From: Paenibacillus taihuensis
Lineage (GTDB): Bacteria > Bacillota > Bacilli > Paenibacillales > Paenibacillaceae
Direction: 5' to 3'
Assembly: GCF_003386535.1 (NCBI RefSeq)
Contig: NZ_QTTN01000053.1
Span: 1 to 39,304 of the forward strand
Length of the DNA: 39,304 nucleotides
The notes beneath the pieces were generated by a model. It was not told the origin of the DNA, did not search any database, and was given only the letters and a program-made list of their open reading frames with translations. Each line of letters starts with the position of its first letter. Position 1 is the stretch's first letter. The translations under genes and the position numbers were made by a program. This document shows positions 6,569 through 14,529 of the stretch, piece after piece.

Positions 6569-9139
6569 TTACGTTGTAAGTGTACCTGTTCCGGAATCTG
6601 ACAGATCGCCAGTTCCGCCACCGTTACGAAGATCGTTGTTCTTCAACATTGTTGCGGTCGTATTGGAGCTTATCAAGACGCCATATTGCGGTTTGTTCGC
6701 GAGCGATCCTGCGCGGCACATGTTGTTCTGAACATTGTTGGTCGCATTTGCGCCGGCTGCTCCGCTGCTCAGGAAGATATTTTGATAACCAAGGTTAGCC
6801 GACTGGCTGTTCTCTTTGCATTGGTTGTTTATGATGGAATTGTTGTTCGTATCATTAGCCGAATCGCCACGAACGAAGATGCCATGTTGACCGTTCTTCG
6901 CACAGCGGTTGCCATCGACTACCGTATACTTACACTTCCATAGATAGATGCCTGACGATGTGTTGCTCGAGCACGTATTGCCGGATACGGAGTTGTCAGT
7001 GCTGTTCTCGATGTTAATGCCGCGGCCTGTGTTATTCGTGCAGTTATTGTCATTGATTGTATTGTCAATGGAGTTGTATACCGAGATGCCCTCGCCGGTG
7101 TTGCCGTAGCATCTATTGCTTGTCACAACGTTACGGTTAGCACTGTTCAGCAGATAGATACCATGAGAGCCATTGTTGTATACCACGTTGCCGCTGATAG
7201 TATTGTCTGTCGACGTATTGACATAGATGCCATAGTTACCGCTTGCGAAGATGATATTCCCTGTTACGGAATAGTACCGCGACGAGGATGCAAGGTAAAT
7301 TCCCCACATGGTGTTGCCGTCAAAGACGTTGCCGTTGATTGTCGCGCTGGAATCGCCAAGCGCTTGAACTCCGATCTTGTTGCCTTTGAAGACATTCCCC
7401 ACAATGATAACGTCTTTTACTGTTCCGCCGAGCTCTGGCTCAATATCTATACCTGCAGCTGGATCTGTTCCTTGCGTTGTTTCGAAGGAGCAGTTGATGA
7501 CTCGGAAGTTCTCGTTGGCGCAGATCGAGATGCCCTGTCTGCGGTTATCGATGAACGAGACATTCTCTACGCTCACCTTCTTGGTATTTCCAAGCGTGGT
7601 ATGGAAACGCGTATAGATCCCATCGCCCCAGAACTCTTTGCAAGTCGTATCGCGAATAGTTACATTGGTTGCTCCCTCAAGCCAAACGCCAACCCCAACT
7701 TGGCCTTCAACAGGTCCGGTATGCGTATACCGTTCGCCTTGCAGGACGCCGCCTTCAATTGTTACATTTGAAACAGCTCTTACAAGAAATATGGCATAGT
7801 TATTGAACGCATTCGTGATCGCTTTCAGTGTAGCGCCTTCTGCCAGTATGACAGTGACGTTGCTTCGAAGCGAAATACAGGTCGCGTTTGTTACCGGGTT
7901 GTACGGGTTCCCTGCGTTGATCATATAAGTGCCCTCAGGAATATAGACCGTACCACCGGATGCTGGTAACGAGCTCATAGCAGCATTGATGGCCACTGTA
8001 TCGTCAGCCACGCCGTTGCCTAATGCTCCAAAGTTCTTCACGTTCACCCAGTTAACCAGAAGATTGGCGCCGCTGCCGGAGCTTCCTGTTGTATTGATTG
8101 TAATATTAGACGAACCGTCAAAGGATGCAGAACCTGTAACGCTACCTGCCAGTGTAATGCTTCGTGCAGTCTGAAGCTTTGCAGCCTGATCTACAACGCC
8201 GTTATTGTTCGTATCGTACACCGATTTGAGCATATCTCCACTGCCGCTGCCGGTCGCCGCATTCCACGCTGCTTTCTCTACATCGGTTACAAAACGGTGC
8301 GTAGCATCTTCGACAATCATGGTAGCAGGGTGAGTAGCAGGGTGGACGTAGTTATTCGCACCTGCTGCGATCCCGTCCAACTTGGATTTGTCTGCAGCAC
8401 TCATGAGACCTTCTGCACTTGGGGTAGCAGCAGGAACAGATGCCACGATATTAATATTGGCTGTACCGTCGAACACAGCAGAACCGGTAACATCGCCGCT
8501 TAATGCAATGGTACGAGCTGTTTGCAGCTTTGCAGCTTGATCGACAACGCCATTGTTATTCGTATCGTATACCGATTTAAGCATATCTCCACTGCCGCTG
8601 CCGCCTGTCGATGAATTCCAGTTTGCTTTCTCTGCGTCTGTAACAAACCGGTGCGTCGAATCCTCGACGATCATGGTAGCTGGGTGAGTAGCAGGGTGGA
8701 CGTAGTTATTCGCCCCTGGTGCAACTCCATCCAATTTCGATTTATCCGCCGCACTCATTAAGCCTTCAGCACTCGATGAAGCAGACGGGATCGATGCTGT
8801 AATGGTAATATTGGCAGAACCATCAAATGCAGCAAAGCCTGTAACATCTCCATCCAGTGATATGACGCGAGCTATTTGCAGCTTGGCAGCCTGATCAACA
8901 ACGCCATTATTATTTGTGTCGTAAACACTCTTCAACATGTCACCGTTTCCGTTACCGGTTCCCGCATTGACAACGGTTGTCTTTATCGTGACGTTATCAG
9001 AACCATCAAAAGTAGCGCTCCCGGTCACATCACCATCTAGCTTGATTTTCCTTGGTGTTGCAAGCTTCTCAGCCTTATCTACAACTCCATTTCGATTCGT
9101 ATCATAGGTAGATTTCTGCATGTCGCCATTCGTACTCAA
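6569..9139 (-). CDS. Tail-fibre-like repeat protein fused to a right-handed beta-helix (pectate-lyase-type) domain
   Basis: The 856-residue protein has two parts. The N-terminal 330 or so residues hold four copies of a module starting GDMLKSVYDTNNNGVVDQAA, followed by GDVTGSAVFDGTANI strands and, in two copies, AEGLMSAADKSKLDG and NNYVHPATHPATMIVED; such modules are common in phage tail fibres. DTNNNGVVD resembles an EF-hand/dockerin calcium loop. From about residue 375 (VKNFGALGNGVADDTVAINA) begins a pectate-lyase-3-type beta-helix with many N-rich turns (NTISGNVVYNNGSHGIYLLN). No signal peptide or membrane anchor is seen. I start at TTG 9139, 7 bases after GGAGG; the frame is open to 9193. 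Neighbours are not phage genes. It is likely a polysaccharide-binding or depolymerising protein, perhaps for the EPS encoded next door. Confidence 0.75.
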   Translation of the reverse strand: MSTNGDMQKSTYDTNRNGVVDKAEKLATPRKIKLDGDVTGSATFDGSDNVTIKTTVVNAGTGNGNGDMLKSVYDTNNNGVVDQAAKLQIARVISLDGDVTGFAAFDGSANITITASIPSASSSAEGLMSAADKSKLDGVAPGANNYVHPATHPATMIVEDSTHRFVTDAEKANWNSSTGGSGSGDMLKSVYDTNNNGVVDQAAKLQTARTIALSGDVTGSAVFDGTANINIVASVPAATPSAEGLMSAADKSKLDGIAAGANNYVHPATHPATMIVEDATHRFVTDVEKAAWNAATGSGSGDMLKSVYDTNNNGVVDQAAKLQTARSITLAGSVTGSASFDGSSNITINTTGSSGSGANLLVNWVNVKNFGALGNGVADDTVAINAAMSSLPASGGTVYIPEGTYMINAGNPYNPVTNATCISLRSNVTVILAEGATLKAITNAFNNYAIFLVRAVSNVTIEGGVLQGERYTHTGPVEGQVGVGVWLEGATNVTIRDTTCKEFWGDGIYTRFHTTLGNTKKVSVENVSFIDNRRQGISICANENFRVINCSFETTQGTDPAAGIDIEPELGGTVKDVIIVGNVFKGNKIGVQALGDSSATINGNVFDGNTMWGIYLASSSRYYSVTGNIIFASGNYGIYVNTSTDNTISGNVVYNNGSHGIYLLNSANRNVVTSNRCYGNTGEGISVYNSIDNTINDNNCTNNTGRGINIENSTDNSVSGNTCSSNTSSGIYLWKCKYTVVDGNRCAKNGQHGIFVRGDSANDTNNNSIINNQCKENSQSANLGYQNIFLSSGAAGANATNNVQNNMCRAGSLANKPQYGVLISSNTTATMLKNNDLRNGGGTGDLSDSGTGTLTT
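8171..9139 (-). repeat. Four in-frame repeats within the tail-fibre-like gene
   Basis: The DNA encoding the KSVYDTNNNGVVDQAAKL-type module recurs with its C-terminal edge near 8171, 8522, 8876 and 9059. The spacings are 351, 354 and 183 bases, all multiples of three. The two middle copies are long (117-118 residues) and nearly identical over large parts; the copy nearest the start is short and the most diverged. Such an array can expand or contract by recombination. Confidence 0.85.
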
Positions 9140-9490
9140 CACTTTGCCTCCATTCTCGCGTAACCAATTGAAATCGGCACATGATGTCCTCAAGCATCGG
9201 TTAAGCCGCCCATTGAATTGAATGAGGTGCGAGTTGTTATAGGAGTTAGTGGAATCAGCAAAGCTGATGGAATGGAAATAGTTAGAATGCAGTCACCTCA
9301 CTTTAGTACAGCGTATGCCAAAATAGTAGAGTTCGTGCGGGACGAGACGCTTCTTCTATGAAATAGGCGTGAAAAAGAGAGGGGTTAGCAAATGGAGCGA
9401 TGGCGGTTAAGCGATGGCGATTCGGCAATCCGTCTAAATCAGCAGTATTGCCGAACCAAGAAGCACGCAGCGATAATGAGGGATAGTAGG
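9140..9490. other. Intergenic region with a 9-bp inverted repeat
   Basis: No convincing gene is seen in this 351-base gap. TTCGGCAAT (9421-9429) and ATTGCCGAA (9447-9455) form a perfect 9-bp inverted repeat around 17 bases. It lies about 35 bases downstream of the XRE gene stop, with no T-run on the minus strand, so it is not a classical terminator. GCGATGGCG occurs twice just before it (about 9397 and 9411). A 53-codon plus-strand frame from ATG 9392 has a fair AGAGGGG site but overlaps the XRE gene antisense and looks unlikely. Confidence 0.5.
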
Positions 9491-9703
9491 CTATATTTCG
9501 CGTTTATGAAAATTAATAATTTGTTCAACTGTAATATTAAATGTATTGGCTAACAAAACAATAATATCGAGAGGTGGCTTTCTTCTGTTCTTCTCATAAT
9601 GGGACAGAGTGGATCTGGCAATCCCCAGTGTTTTAGCTAAGTCTTCTTGCGTAATTTCTCTGGATTCTCGTAGTTCAGCAATGGCATTACCAATATGTAA
9701 CAC
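9491..9703 (-). CDS. Short XRE-family repressor, candidate master regulator of the EPS locus
   Basis: The 70-residue protein is essentially one helix-turn-helix domain: IGNAIAELRESREITQEDLA, recognition-helix region IARSTLSHYEKNRRKP, then LANTFNITVEQIIN. I start at GTG 9703, with GGAG...GGGG upstream at normal distance; the frame is open to TTG 9748. The size and recognition helix are like phage and SinR-type repressors. It is divergent from the first EPS gene, and the 240-base region between their promoters holds four 15-bp GATAC palindromes. One of them (9822-9836) lies just upstream of this gene's own TATAAT box (9819-9814 on the minus strand), so autoregulation is likely. That this protein binds the palindromes is inferred from position and fold, not shown. 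Confidence 0.85.
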   Translation of the reverse strand: MLHIGNAIAELRESREITQEDLAKTLGIARSTLSHYEKNRRKPPLDIIVLLANTFNITVEQIINFHKREI

Positions 9704-9813
9704 CCTATTCAACCCCTTCTCCAATGTAAAGTTCAATCGGCGTCCCAATAAGTGTTACTGTAATTATTATTCGAACATATAGCAGCGAGAAGAATAAAAC
9801 CAATCAATAAAAC

Positions 9814-9836
9814 ATTATATTGATACATTATGTATC
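9814..9836 (-). promoter_or_regulatory. Autoregulatory promoter and operator A of the short XRE gene
   Basis: On the minus strand a perfect TATAAT lies at 9819-9814. The 17 bases upstream of it contain GATACATTATGTATC (9822-9836), a perfect 7+1+7 palindrome and the best-formed copy of the locus-wide motif. The -35 hexamer, AATGTG, is poor. Confidence 0.65.
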
Positions 9837-9850
9837 CACATTCATACTAC

Positions 9851-9865
9851 GATACCATTTGTATC
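9851..9865. promoter_or_regulatory. Operator B (GATAC palindrome)
   Basis: GATACCATTTGTATC is the palindrome with one mismatched pair, 14 bases beyond operator A. Confidence 0.65.
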
Positions 9866-9920
9866 ATGTCAATTGTATTTTCGCATAAAAGAACAGAAGA
9901 AAAAATAATAGAGGGAAAAT

Positions 9921-9935
9921 GATACATTGTGTCAC
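9921..9935. promoter_or_regulatory. Operator C (weaker GATAC palindrome)
   Basis: GATACATTGTGTCAC keeps the GATAC half and five of seven pairs. It lies upstream of the -35 of the first EPS promoter. Confidence 0.5.
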
Positions 9936-9963
9936 AATAGGTTGGTTTCCGCATAAATTTAAC

Positions 9964-9992
9964 TTGACTTGTTACAATTTGTATCGTAATTT
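9964..9992 (+). promoter_or_regulatory. Promoter of the first EPS gene with operator D in its spacer
   Basis: TTGACT (9964-9969) and TAATTT (9987-9992) are 17 bases apart, and GTTACAATTTGTATC (9971-9985) fills all but one base on each side of the spacer. The arrangement is the same as at 15678-15706. RNA polymerase and a repressor could not bind together. Confidence 0.65.
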
Positions 9993-10011
9993 AGGTTTAT
10001 ATTTCAGATGG

Positions 10012-10048
10012 ACGCTGTCAGTCATACCTAAGTCGGCGGCGACAGTGT
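10012..10048 (+). other. Possible hairpin in the leader of the first EPS gene
   Basis: ACGCTGTC (10012-10019) can pair with GACAGTGT (10041-10048) with one G-U pair around a 21-base loop. No T-run follows directly, so it is not a clear terminator; it may only stabilise the leader. Confidence 0.3.
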
Positions 10049-10081
10049 ATGTAACTCTCTTATTTAAGAAATGGAGCGTGA

Positions 10082-11134
10082 ATGAGTATGCGTATCCTGG
10101 TAACGGGCTCCGCCGGTTTTATCGGCTTCCACGTCACCAATAAGCTATTGGACATGGGGTATTCAGTCGTTGGTTTCGATAATATGAACAGATATTACGA
10201 TGTAGAGCTGAAAGAAGCGCGCCTTTCTAACTTGCTGGGGCGCGACCGATTTCACTTTGTGAAAGAATCGCTAGAGAACCGGCCGGAACTAGAACAGCTA
10301 TTCGAAGCTCATCGCTTTGATGCCGTCATTCACTTGGCCGCACAAGCAGGAGTCCGGTACAGTTTGGAGCATCCACAAACGTACATTGATTCTAACGCGA
10401 CGGGGTTTCTCAACATACTTGAAATGTGTCGAATCCACCAAATTGGTCATCTGCTCTATGCGTCGTCAAGCTCCGTCTACGGAGCTAATCGGAAAGTCCC
10501 TTTCTCTGAAGAGGATACGACCGACCACCCAGTCAGCTTGTATGCGGCTACTAAAAAGGCGAATGAGATGATGGCTCATTCGTACAGTCATATCTATCGT
10601 TTACCTGTAACAGGGCTGCGGTTCTTTACCGTATATGGTCCTTGGGGTCGGCCGGATATGGCATACTTCTCGTTCACGCGTTCCATTCTGGACGACAAGC
10701 CGATTACGGTCTTCAACAATGGAGAGATGTGGCGTGACTTTACTTATGTCGATGACGTCGTCCAGGCAATCGTCCGGTTAATACCGTGCTCGCCTTCGCC
10801 AAACTCCGATTGGGATGGCAACCCGCCCCAGCTTGGAAGCAGCAGCGCCCCTTACCGAATCTACAATATTGGCAATCATAGCCCAGAGAAGTTGGCTGAT
10901 ATGATTACTCTTCTTGAGCGGCACTTAGGCAGATCAGCTCGTATTGATTATCGCCCGATGCACCCAGGAGATGTTGAGGTGACCTTTGCTGACACCAAAG
11001 CTTTAGAGGAGCGAATCGGGTTTAAGCCAGAAACCTCTCTTGACGACGGGTTGGGCGCATTCGTGTCCTGGTATAAATCTTTCTATGATATTAAAGAGAC
11101 TACATTGACGGGGTACAGAAAGACAGAACAATAG
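10082..11134 (+). CDS. NAD-dependent epimerase, probable UDP-glucuronate 4-epimerase
   Basis: The 350-residue extended short-chain dehydrogenase has the Rossmann motif TGSAGFIGFHV, HLAAQAGVRYS, the SSSSVYG serine strand and the YAATKKANE Tyr-x3-Lys pair. The segment WGRPDMAYFSFTRSIL is characteristic of bacterial UDP-glucuronate 4-epimerases, which make UDP-galacturonate in the cytoplasm. The neighbour ugd supplies its substrate. GGAG (10073-10076) stands 5 bases before ATG 10082; ATG 10088 is an alternative. The gene is the first of the plus-strand EPS locus and is followed after 10 bases by ugd, so the two form an operon. The promoter at 9964-9992 carries operator D. Specificity for glucuronate over other UDP-sugars is inferred. 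Confidence 0.85.
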   Translation: MSMRILVTGSAGFIGFHVTNKLLDMGYSVVGFDNMNRYYDVELKEARLSNLLGRDRFHFVKESLENRPELEQLFEAHRFDAVIHLAAQAGVRYSLEHPQTYIDSNATGFLNILEMCRIHQIGHLLYASSSSVYGANRKVPFSEEDTTDHPVSLYAATKKANEMMAHSYSHIYRLPVTGLRFFTVYGPWGRPDMAYFSFTRSILDDKPITVFNNGEMWRDFTYVDDVVQAIVRLIPCSPSPNSDWDGNPPQLGSSSAPYRIYNIGNHSPEKLADMITLLERHLGRSARIDYRPMHPGDVEVTFADTKALEERIGFKPETSLDDGLGAFVSWYKSFYDIKETTLTGYRKTEQ

Positions 11135-11144
11135 AGGGGATTAG

Positions 11145-12491
11145 ATGATGAGAACAATTGCCATGATTGGTACAGGGTATGTGGGGCTTGTGAACGGCAC
11201 ATGCTTGGCTCATATCGGTCATCAAGTACAATGCTGCGATGCGAATCTTGACAAGATCGAATTGCTCCAGCAGGGAAGCATTCCGATCTATGAGCCTGGA
11301 CTGGAGGCATTGGTAGCAGAGAATGTTACCGCTGGACGGTTATCGTTCACCTCCGACATTGCGTCTGCCATTGAGCAATCGGAATTGTTGTTTATTGCTG
11401 TAGGAACGCCTATGTCGGAAACAGGAGCGGCTGATATAAGCTACGTTCGGGCTGCAGCAGAACTGATTGGTCGTCATCTGACCGTCTCCAAGACGATTGT
11501 TATCAAGAGCACAGTTCCACTTGGAACAGGACGTAACGTAGAAAACTGGATACGCATGGCGATGCCAGATCCACATATTCCGTTTGATGTCGTTTCTAAC
11601 CCTGAGTTTTTACGTGAAGGCTCAGCAGTCGCTGACTTTATGAAGATGGAGCGCTGCATTGTAGGCGCTATCCGGCCGGAAGCTGCTAAGCTAGTCGCGG
11701 ATTGCTTTGAACCGCTCGGTACGAGAACGCACTTTACTAGTCCTGAGAGTGCGGAGATGATAAAATACGCAGCTAACGCATTTCTCGCGACGAAGATTTC
11801 TTTTATTAATGCCGTTGCGAATTTATGTGAGCGCTATGGCGCTGACGTGGAGGACGTGGCAAGGGGCATCGGTTCGGATAGCCGTATCGGCTCTGCGTTC
11901 TTACGCGCTGGCATCGGTTATGGCGGGTCATGCTTCCCGAAGGATACGCATGCGCTGAGTTGGATGGCTGATCAGGCCGGGTATGAATTCGGGTTGTTGA
12001 AAGAGGTCATTCATACGAACGAAGAGCAGAAGTATATGCTGCTTCGCAAGTTAGTTCAAGCCTTAGGGGATTTGCACGGAACGAAGATCGCTGTCCTCGG
12101 TTTAGCTTTCAAGCCCAACACCGATGATATGCGTGATGCACCATCGTTAGCGCTCATTCCAGCTTTAGTCGCCGCTGGAGCTCATGTGCGCGTGTATGAT
12201 CCTGTTGCTATGACCGAGGCCAGGAAGTGGTTCGGGAATAGTGTGGAATATGGTACAGGTGTGTACCAAACGATTTCCGGCTGCGATGCCTGTATGATTG
12301 TTACAGAGTGGAACGAATTCACGTCTATGGACTTGAATCAGGTTCGCCAGCTTCTGGCGAAACCGATCATCGTGGACGGACGAAACTGCTACTCGCCAGC
12401 CATCATGCAAGAGCATCAGATTGAATACCATTCAATCGGTCGAACTGCGACAGTTAACACAGAGGCGAACTATAACTATATCGTTAGTTAA
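11145..12491 (+). CDS. ugd: UDP-glucose 6-dehydrogenase
   Basis: The 448-residue protein oxidises UDP-glucose to UDP-glucuronate with two NAD+. Visible features are the N-terminal IGTGYVGLVNG nucleotide loop, STVPLGTGRNV, the SNPEFLREGSAV block, the central helix with SAEMIKYAANAFLATKISF, the catalytic-cysteine motif GIGYGGSCFPKD, and LAFKPNTDDMRDAPS in the C-terminal domain. Length and motifs are complete. AGAGGGG lies just upstream; ATG 11145 or ATG 11148 could both serve. Tyrosine kinases of the EPS type often phosphorylate this enzyme in Firmicutes, and one is encoded a few kilobases downstream. Together with the epimerase before it and galU after it, the gene gives a full route from glucose-1-phosphate to UDP-galacturonate. 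Confidence 0.95.
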   Translation: MMRTIAMIGTGYVGLVNGTCLAHIGHQVQCCDANLDKIELLQQGSIPIYEPGLEALVAENVTAGRLSFTSDIASAIEQSELLFIAVGTPMSETGAADISYVRAAAELIGRHLTVSKTIVIKSTVPLGTGRNVENWIRMAMPDPHIPFDVVSNPEFLREGSAVADFMKMERCIVGAIRPEAAKLVADCFEPLGTRTHFTSPESAEMIKYAANAFLATKISFINAVANLCERYGADVEDVARGIGSDSRIGSAFLRAGIGYGGSCFPKDTHALSWMADQAGYEFGLLKEVIHTNEEQKYMLLRKLVQALGDLHGTKIAVLGLAFKPNTDDMRDAPSLALIPALVAAGAHVRVYDPVAMTEARKWFGNSVEYGTGVYQTISGCDACMIVTEWNEFTSMDLNQVRQLLAKPIIVDGRNCYSPAIMQEHQIEYHSIGRTATVNTEANYNYIVS

Positions 12492-12533
12492 TAGTGGATG
12501 GTGCACGGGAAAGTGTAGTTTTGTGTGCGTATA

Positions 12534-12548
12534 GATACAAATTGTATC
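12534..12548. promoter_or_regulatory. Operator E upstream of galU
   Basis: GATACAAATTGTATC is a perfect 7+1+7 palindrome in the 88-base gap before galU. A TAAAAA stretch follows at 12551, but the -35 is unclear, so the promoter itself is only inferred. Confidence 0.65.
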
Positions 12549-12579
12549 AATAAAAATTAAGAAGTAAGTAAGGAGTCTG

Positions 12580-13485
12580 ATGAGAATGAAAGTGAAAAAA
12601 GCGATTATTCCCGCAGCAGGGCTTGGTACTCGCTTCCTTCCCGCGACGAAGGCTCAGCCGAAGGAAATGCTCCCTATTGTTGATAAACCGACGATCCAGT
12701 ACATCATCGAAGAGGCGGTGCGCTCAGGTATTGAAGATATCATGATCGTCACCGGTCGCAGTAAACGGGCTATTGAGGATCATTTTGACCGTTCGCTTGA
12801 ATTGGAGGAAGCGCTGCTCGCTAAGGGCAAGCGGAGCGAATACAACGAAATTCGCCGCATCTCTGATTTGGCTAACTTGCACTATATCAGGCAAGGTGAG
12901 CCGCTCGGTCTCGGGCATGCCGTCTGGAGCGCACGGAAGTTTATCGGGAATGAACCGTTTGCGGTGCTGCTGGGCGACGATATTGTCAAATCGGAGGTTC
13001 CGTGTCTGCGGCAATTGACCGATGCGTATGACAAATACGGGACGTCCATTGTAGGGGTTCAGAAGGTTCCGGAGAAGGAGCTGCACAAGTATGGCGTAAT
13101 TGCACCTGCAAGTGTACGCCAGCTGCATGAGGCGATCAAGATTCGAGACTTGGTTGAGAAGCCGCCGCTCGGAACAGAGCCGTCCGCTTATGCCATTATG
13201 GGCCGCTACATCCTGGAACCGGAAATTTTTGATCATATTGAGCAGCTAAGACCGAATCCGGGCGAAGAGGTACAGCTCACGGAAGCACTGCGTTTATTGA
13301 ATCGGGAGAAGCCGATTATGGCCTATCCGTTCAAAGGGATTCGTTACGATGTTGGCGACAAAATAGGTTTTCTGCGAGCGACCGTCGATTTCGCGTTGGA
13401 AAGGCCAGATCTGCGCGAGGAAGCGATGGGCCTGCTGCATGAGGTGTATAGACGCGAGAAGCGCTCGGAGAAGACAACCGTATAG
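12580..13485 (+). CDS. galU: UTP--glucose-1-phosphate uridylyltransferase
   Basis: The 301-residue enzyme joins UTP and glucose-1-phosphate to give UDP-glucose, the precursor for the neighbouring ugd and epimerases. The signature AAGLGTRFLPATKAQPKEML near the N-terminus is complete and is followed by IVDKPTIQYIIEEAV, GLGHAVWSARKFIG, LLGDDIV and the lysine segment VEKPP. Length is normal. AGGAG at 12571-12575 serves ATG 12580 (4 bases) or ATG 12586 (10 bases). The gene has its own GATAC operator upstream, so it may start a second transcript within the locus. The next epimerase gene follows after 60 bases without a visible terminator. Confidence 0.93.
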   Translation: MRMKVKKAIIPAAGLGTRFLPATKAQPKEMLPIVDKPTIQYIIEEAVRSGIEDIMIVTGRSKRAIEDHFDRSLELEEALLAKGKRSEYNEIRRISDLANLHYIRQGEPLGLGHAVWSARKFIGNEPFAVLLGDDIVKSEVPCLRQLTDAYDKYGTSIVGVQKVPEKELHKYGVIAPASVRQLHEAIKIRDLVEKPPLGTEPSAYAIMGRYILEPEIFDHIEQLRPNPGEEVQLTEALRLLNREKPIMAYPFKGIRYDVGDKIGFLRATVDFALERPDLREEAMGLLHEVYRREKRSEKTTV

Positions 13486-13545
13486 CTTGCTTGACAAGAG
13501 GCATCGCCGCTAGACCCAAACCATTAGGAGAGGTTGATCGAAACG

Positions 13546-14505
13546 ATGAATCCTACAAAAGTGCTTATCACAGGTGGCGCCGGTTTTATTGGCTCTCATA
13601 TTGTTGAACGCTGTCTTCAACAGGGCTGGGAAACGGTCGTCGTTGATAATCTATCGAAAGGAGACTTCGATAATATACCGATTGGAGCCCGTTTCTATCA
13701 TGCGGATGTCAGATCCTATGAAATGGAAGCGATTCTGGCAAAGGAGCGGCCAGATGTCATTGTGCATCAAGCAGCACAAACAGACGTTCAATATTCCATT
13801 AATGAGCCGATGGAGGATGCCTCCGTTAACATTTTATCTACCGTTAATTTGCTGAAGCTGGCTGTGAAGTACGAGGTGCGCAAGTTTGTCTATGCTTCCT
13901 CTGCTGCCATCTATGGTATGCCTGAGGCTGTCCCGATCAATGAGGAGCATCCGAAGCACCCAATGTCCGGCTACGGGGTATCCAAATACGTGCCTGAGCT
14001 GTACATTCGTACGTACTCCAAGCTCTATGGAATGGAATATGCGATACTGCGCTATGCCAATGTGTATGGTCCGCGCCAAGCAAGTGACGGCGAAGGCGGC
14101 GTAGTTGCGATTTTCGTTGATCGCCTGCTGCGCGGGGAACGACTTGTCATTTATGGAGATGGCGAGCAAACGAGAGACTTCATCTTCGTCGAGGACATTG
14201 CCGATGCGAATATCGCAGCCATTTACGCGGAAGAGAACGTCATTGCCAATGTAGGTACGGCGTATCCGCTAAGTGTCAATGAACTCGTGACGAGCCTGCA
14301 GGATTGCTGCGGCATGAAGTCAAGAGTGGAGTACCGTACAGCTCGTGCAGGCGATATCAAGCATAGCGTCCTTGACAATCAGGAAGCCATACGGATGTTA
14401 GACTGGGCGCCTAAAGTATGCTTGGAAGAAGGTCTGTGGAAGACGTACCGTTACCGGTTGTCCAAGATCACACAAGAGCATGAACTTAAGTCGGCTCTTA
14501 GTTGA
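13546..14505 (+). CDS. NAD-dependent epimerase, UDP-glucose 4-epimerase-like
   Basis: The 319-residue protein has the dinucleotide motif ITGGAGFIGSHIV, VHQAAQTDVQYSI, the ASSAAIYG serine strand and the catalytic pair in YGVSKYVPE. RYANVYGPRQ and GDGEQTRDFIFVEDIA are typical of UDP-Glc/UDP-GlcNAc 4-epimerases. It probably provides UDP-galactose or UDP-GalNAc as a further building block for the EPS; the exact sugar is not certain. ATG 13546 is preceded by AGGAGAGG at 13526-13533, a rather long gap of 12 bases; TTG 13534 is possible but abuts that site. No promoter or operator is seen in the short gap from galU, so cotranscription is likely. Confidence 0.85.
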   Translation: MNPTKVLITGGAGFIGSHIVERCLQQGWETVVVDNLSKGDFDNIPIGARFYHADVRSYEMEAILAKERPDVIVHQAAQTDVQYSINEPMEDASVNILSTVNLLKLAVKYEVRKFVYASSAAIYGMPEAVPINEEHPKHPMSGYGVSKYVPELYIRTYSKLYGMEYAILRYANVYGPRQASDGEGGVVAIFVDRLLRGERLVIYGDGEQTRDFIFVEDIADANIAAIYAEENVIANVGTAYPLSVNELVTSLQDCCGMKSRVEYRTARAGDIKHSVLDNQEAIRMLDWAPKVCLEEGLWKTYRYRLSKITQEHELKSALS

Positions 14506-14529
14506 TCCCTTCGAGAATGGGTGAGAACA

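Noticed and set aside
8171-9139. CRISPR array
   Set aside because: The repeats are long, in frame, and encode protein modules; there are no short repeats with unique spacers or cas genes.
9392-9553. 53-codon plus-strand frame with an AGAGGGG site
   Set aside because: Its second half is antisense to the XRE gene and the product has no protein-like pattern; kept only as a remark.
6569-9703. A prophage, suggested by the tail-fibre modules and phage-like repressor
   Set aside because: No integrase, portal, terminase, capsid, tail or lysis genes are present on either side; the genes around are metabolic or EPS genes.
9919-10143. 74-codon plus-strand frame with AGAGGG before its ATG
   Set aside because: It spans operators C and D and the first EPS promoter, overlaps the start of the epimerase gene, and has no recognisable content.
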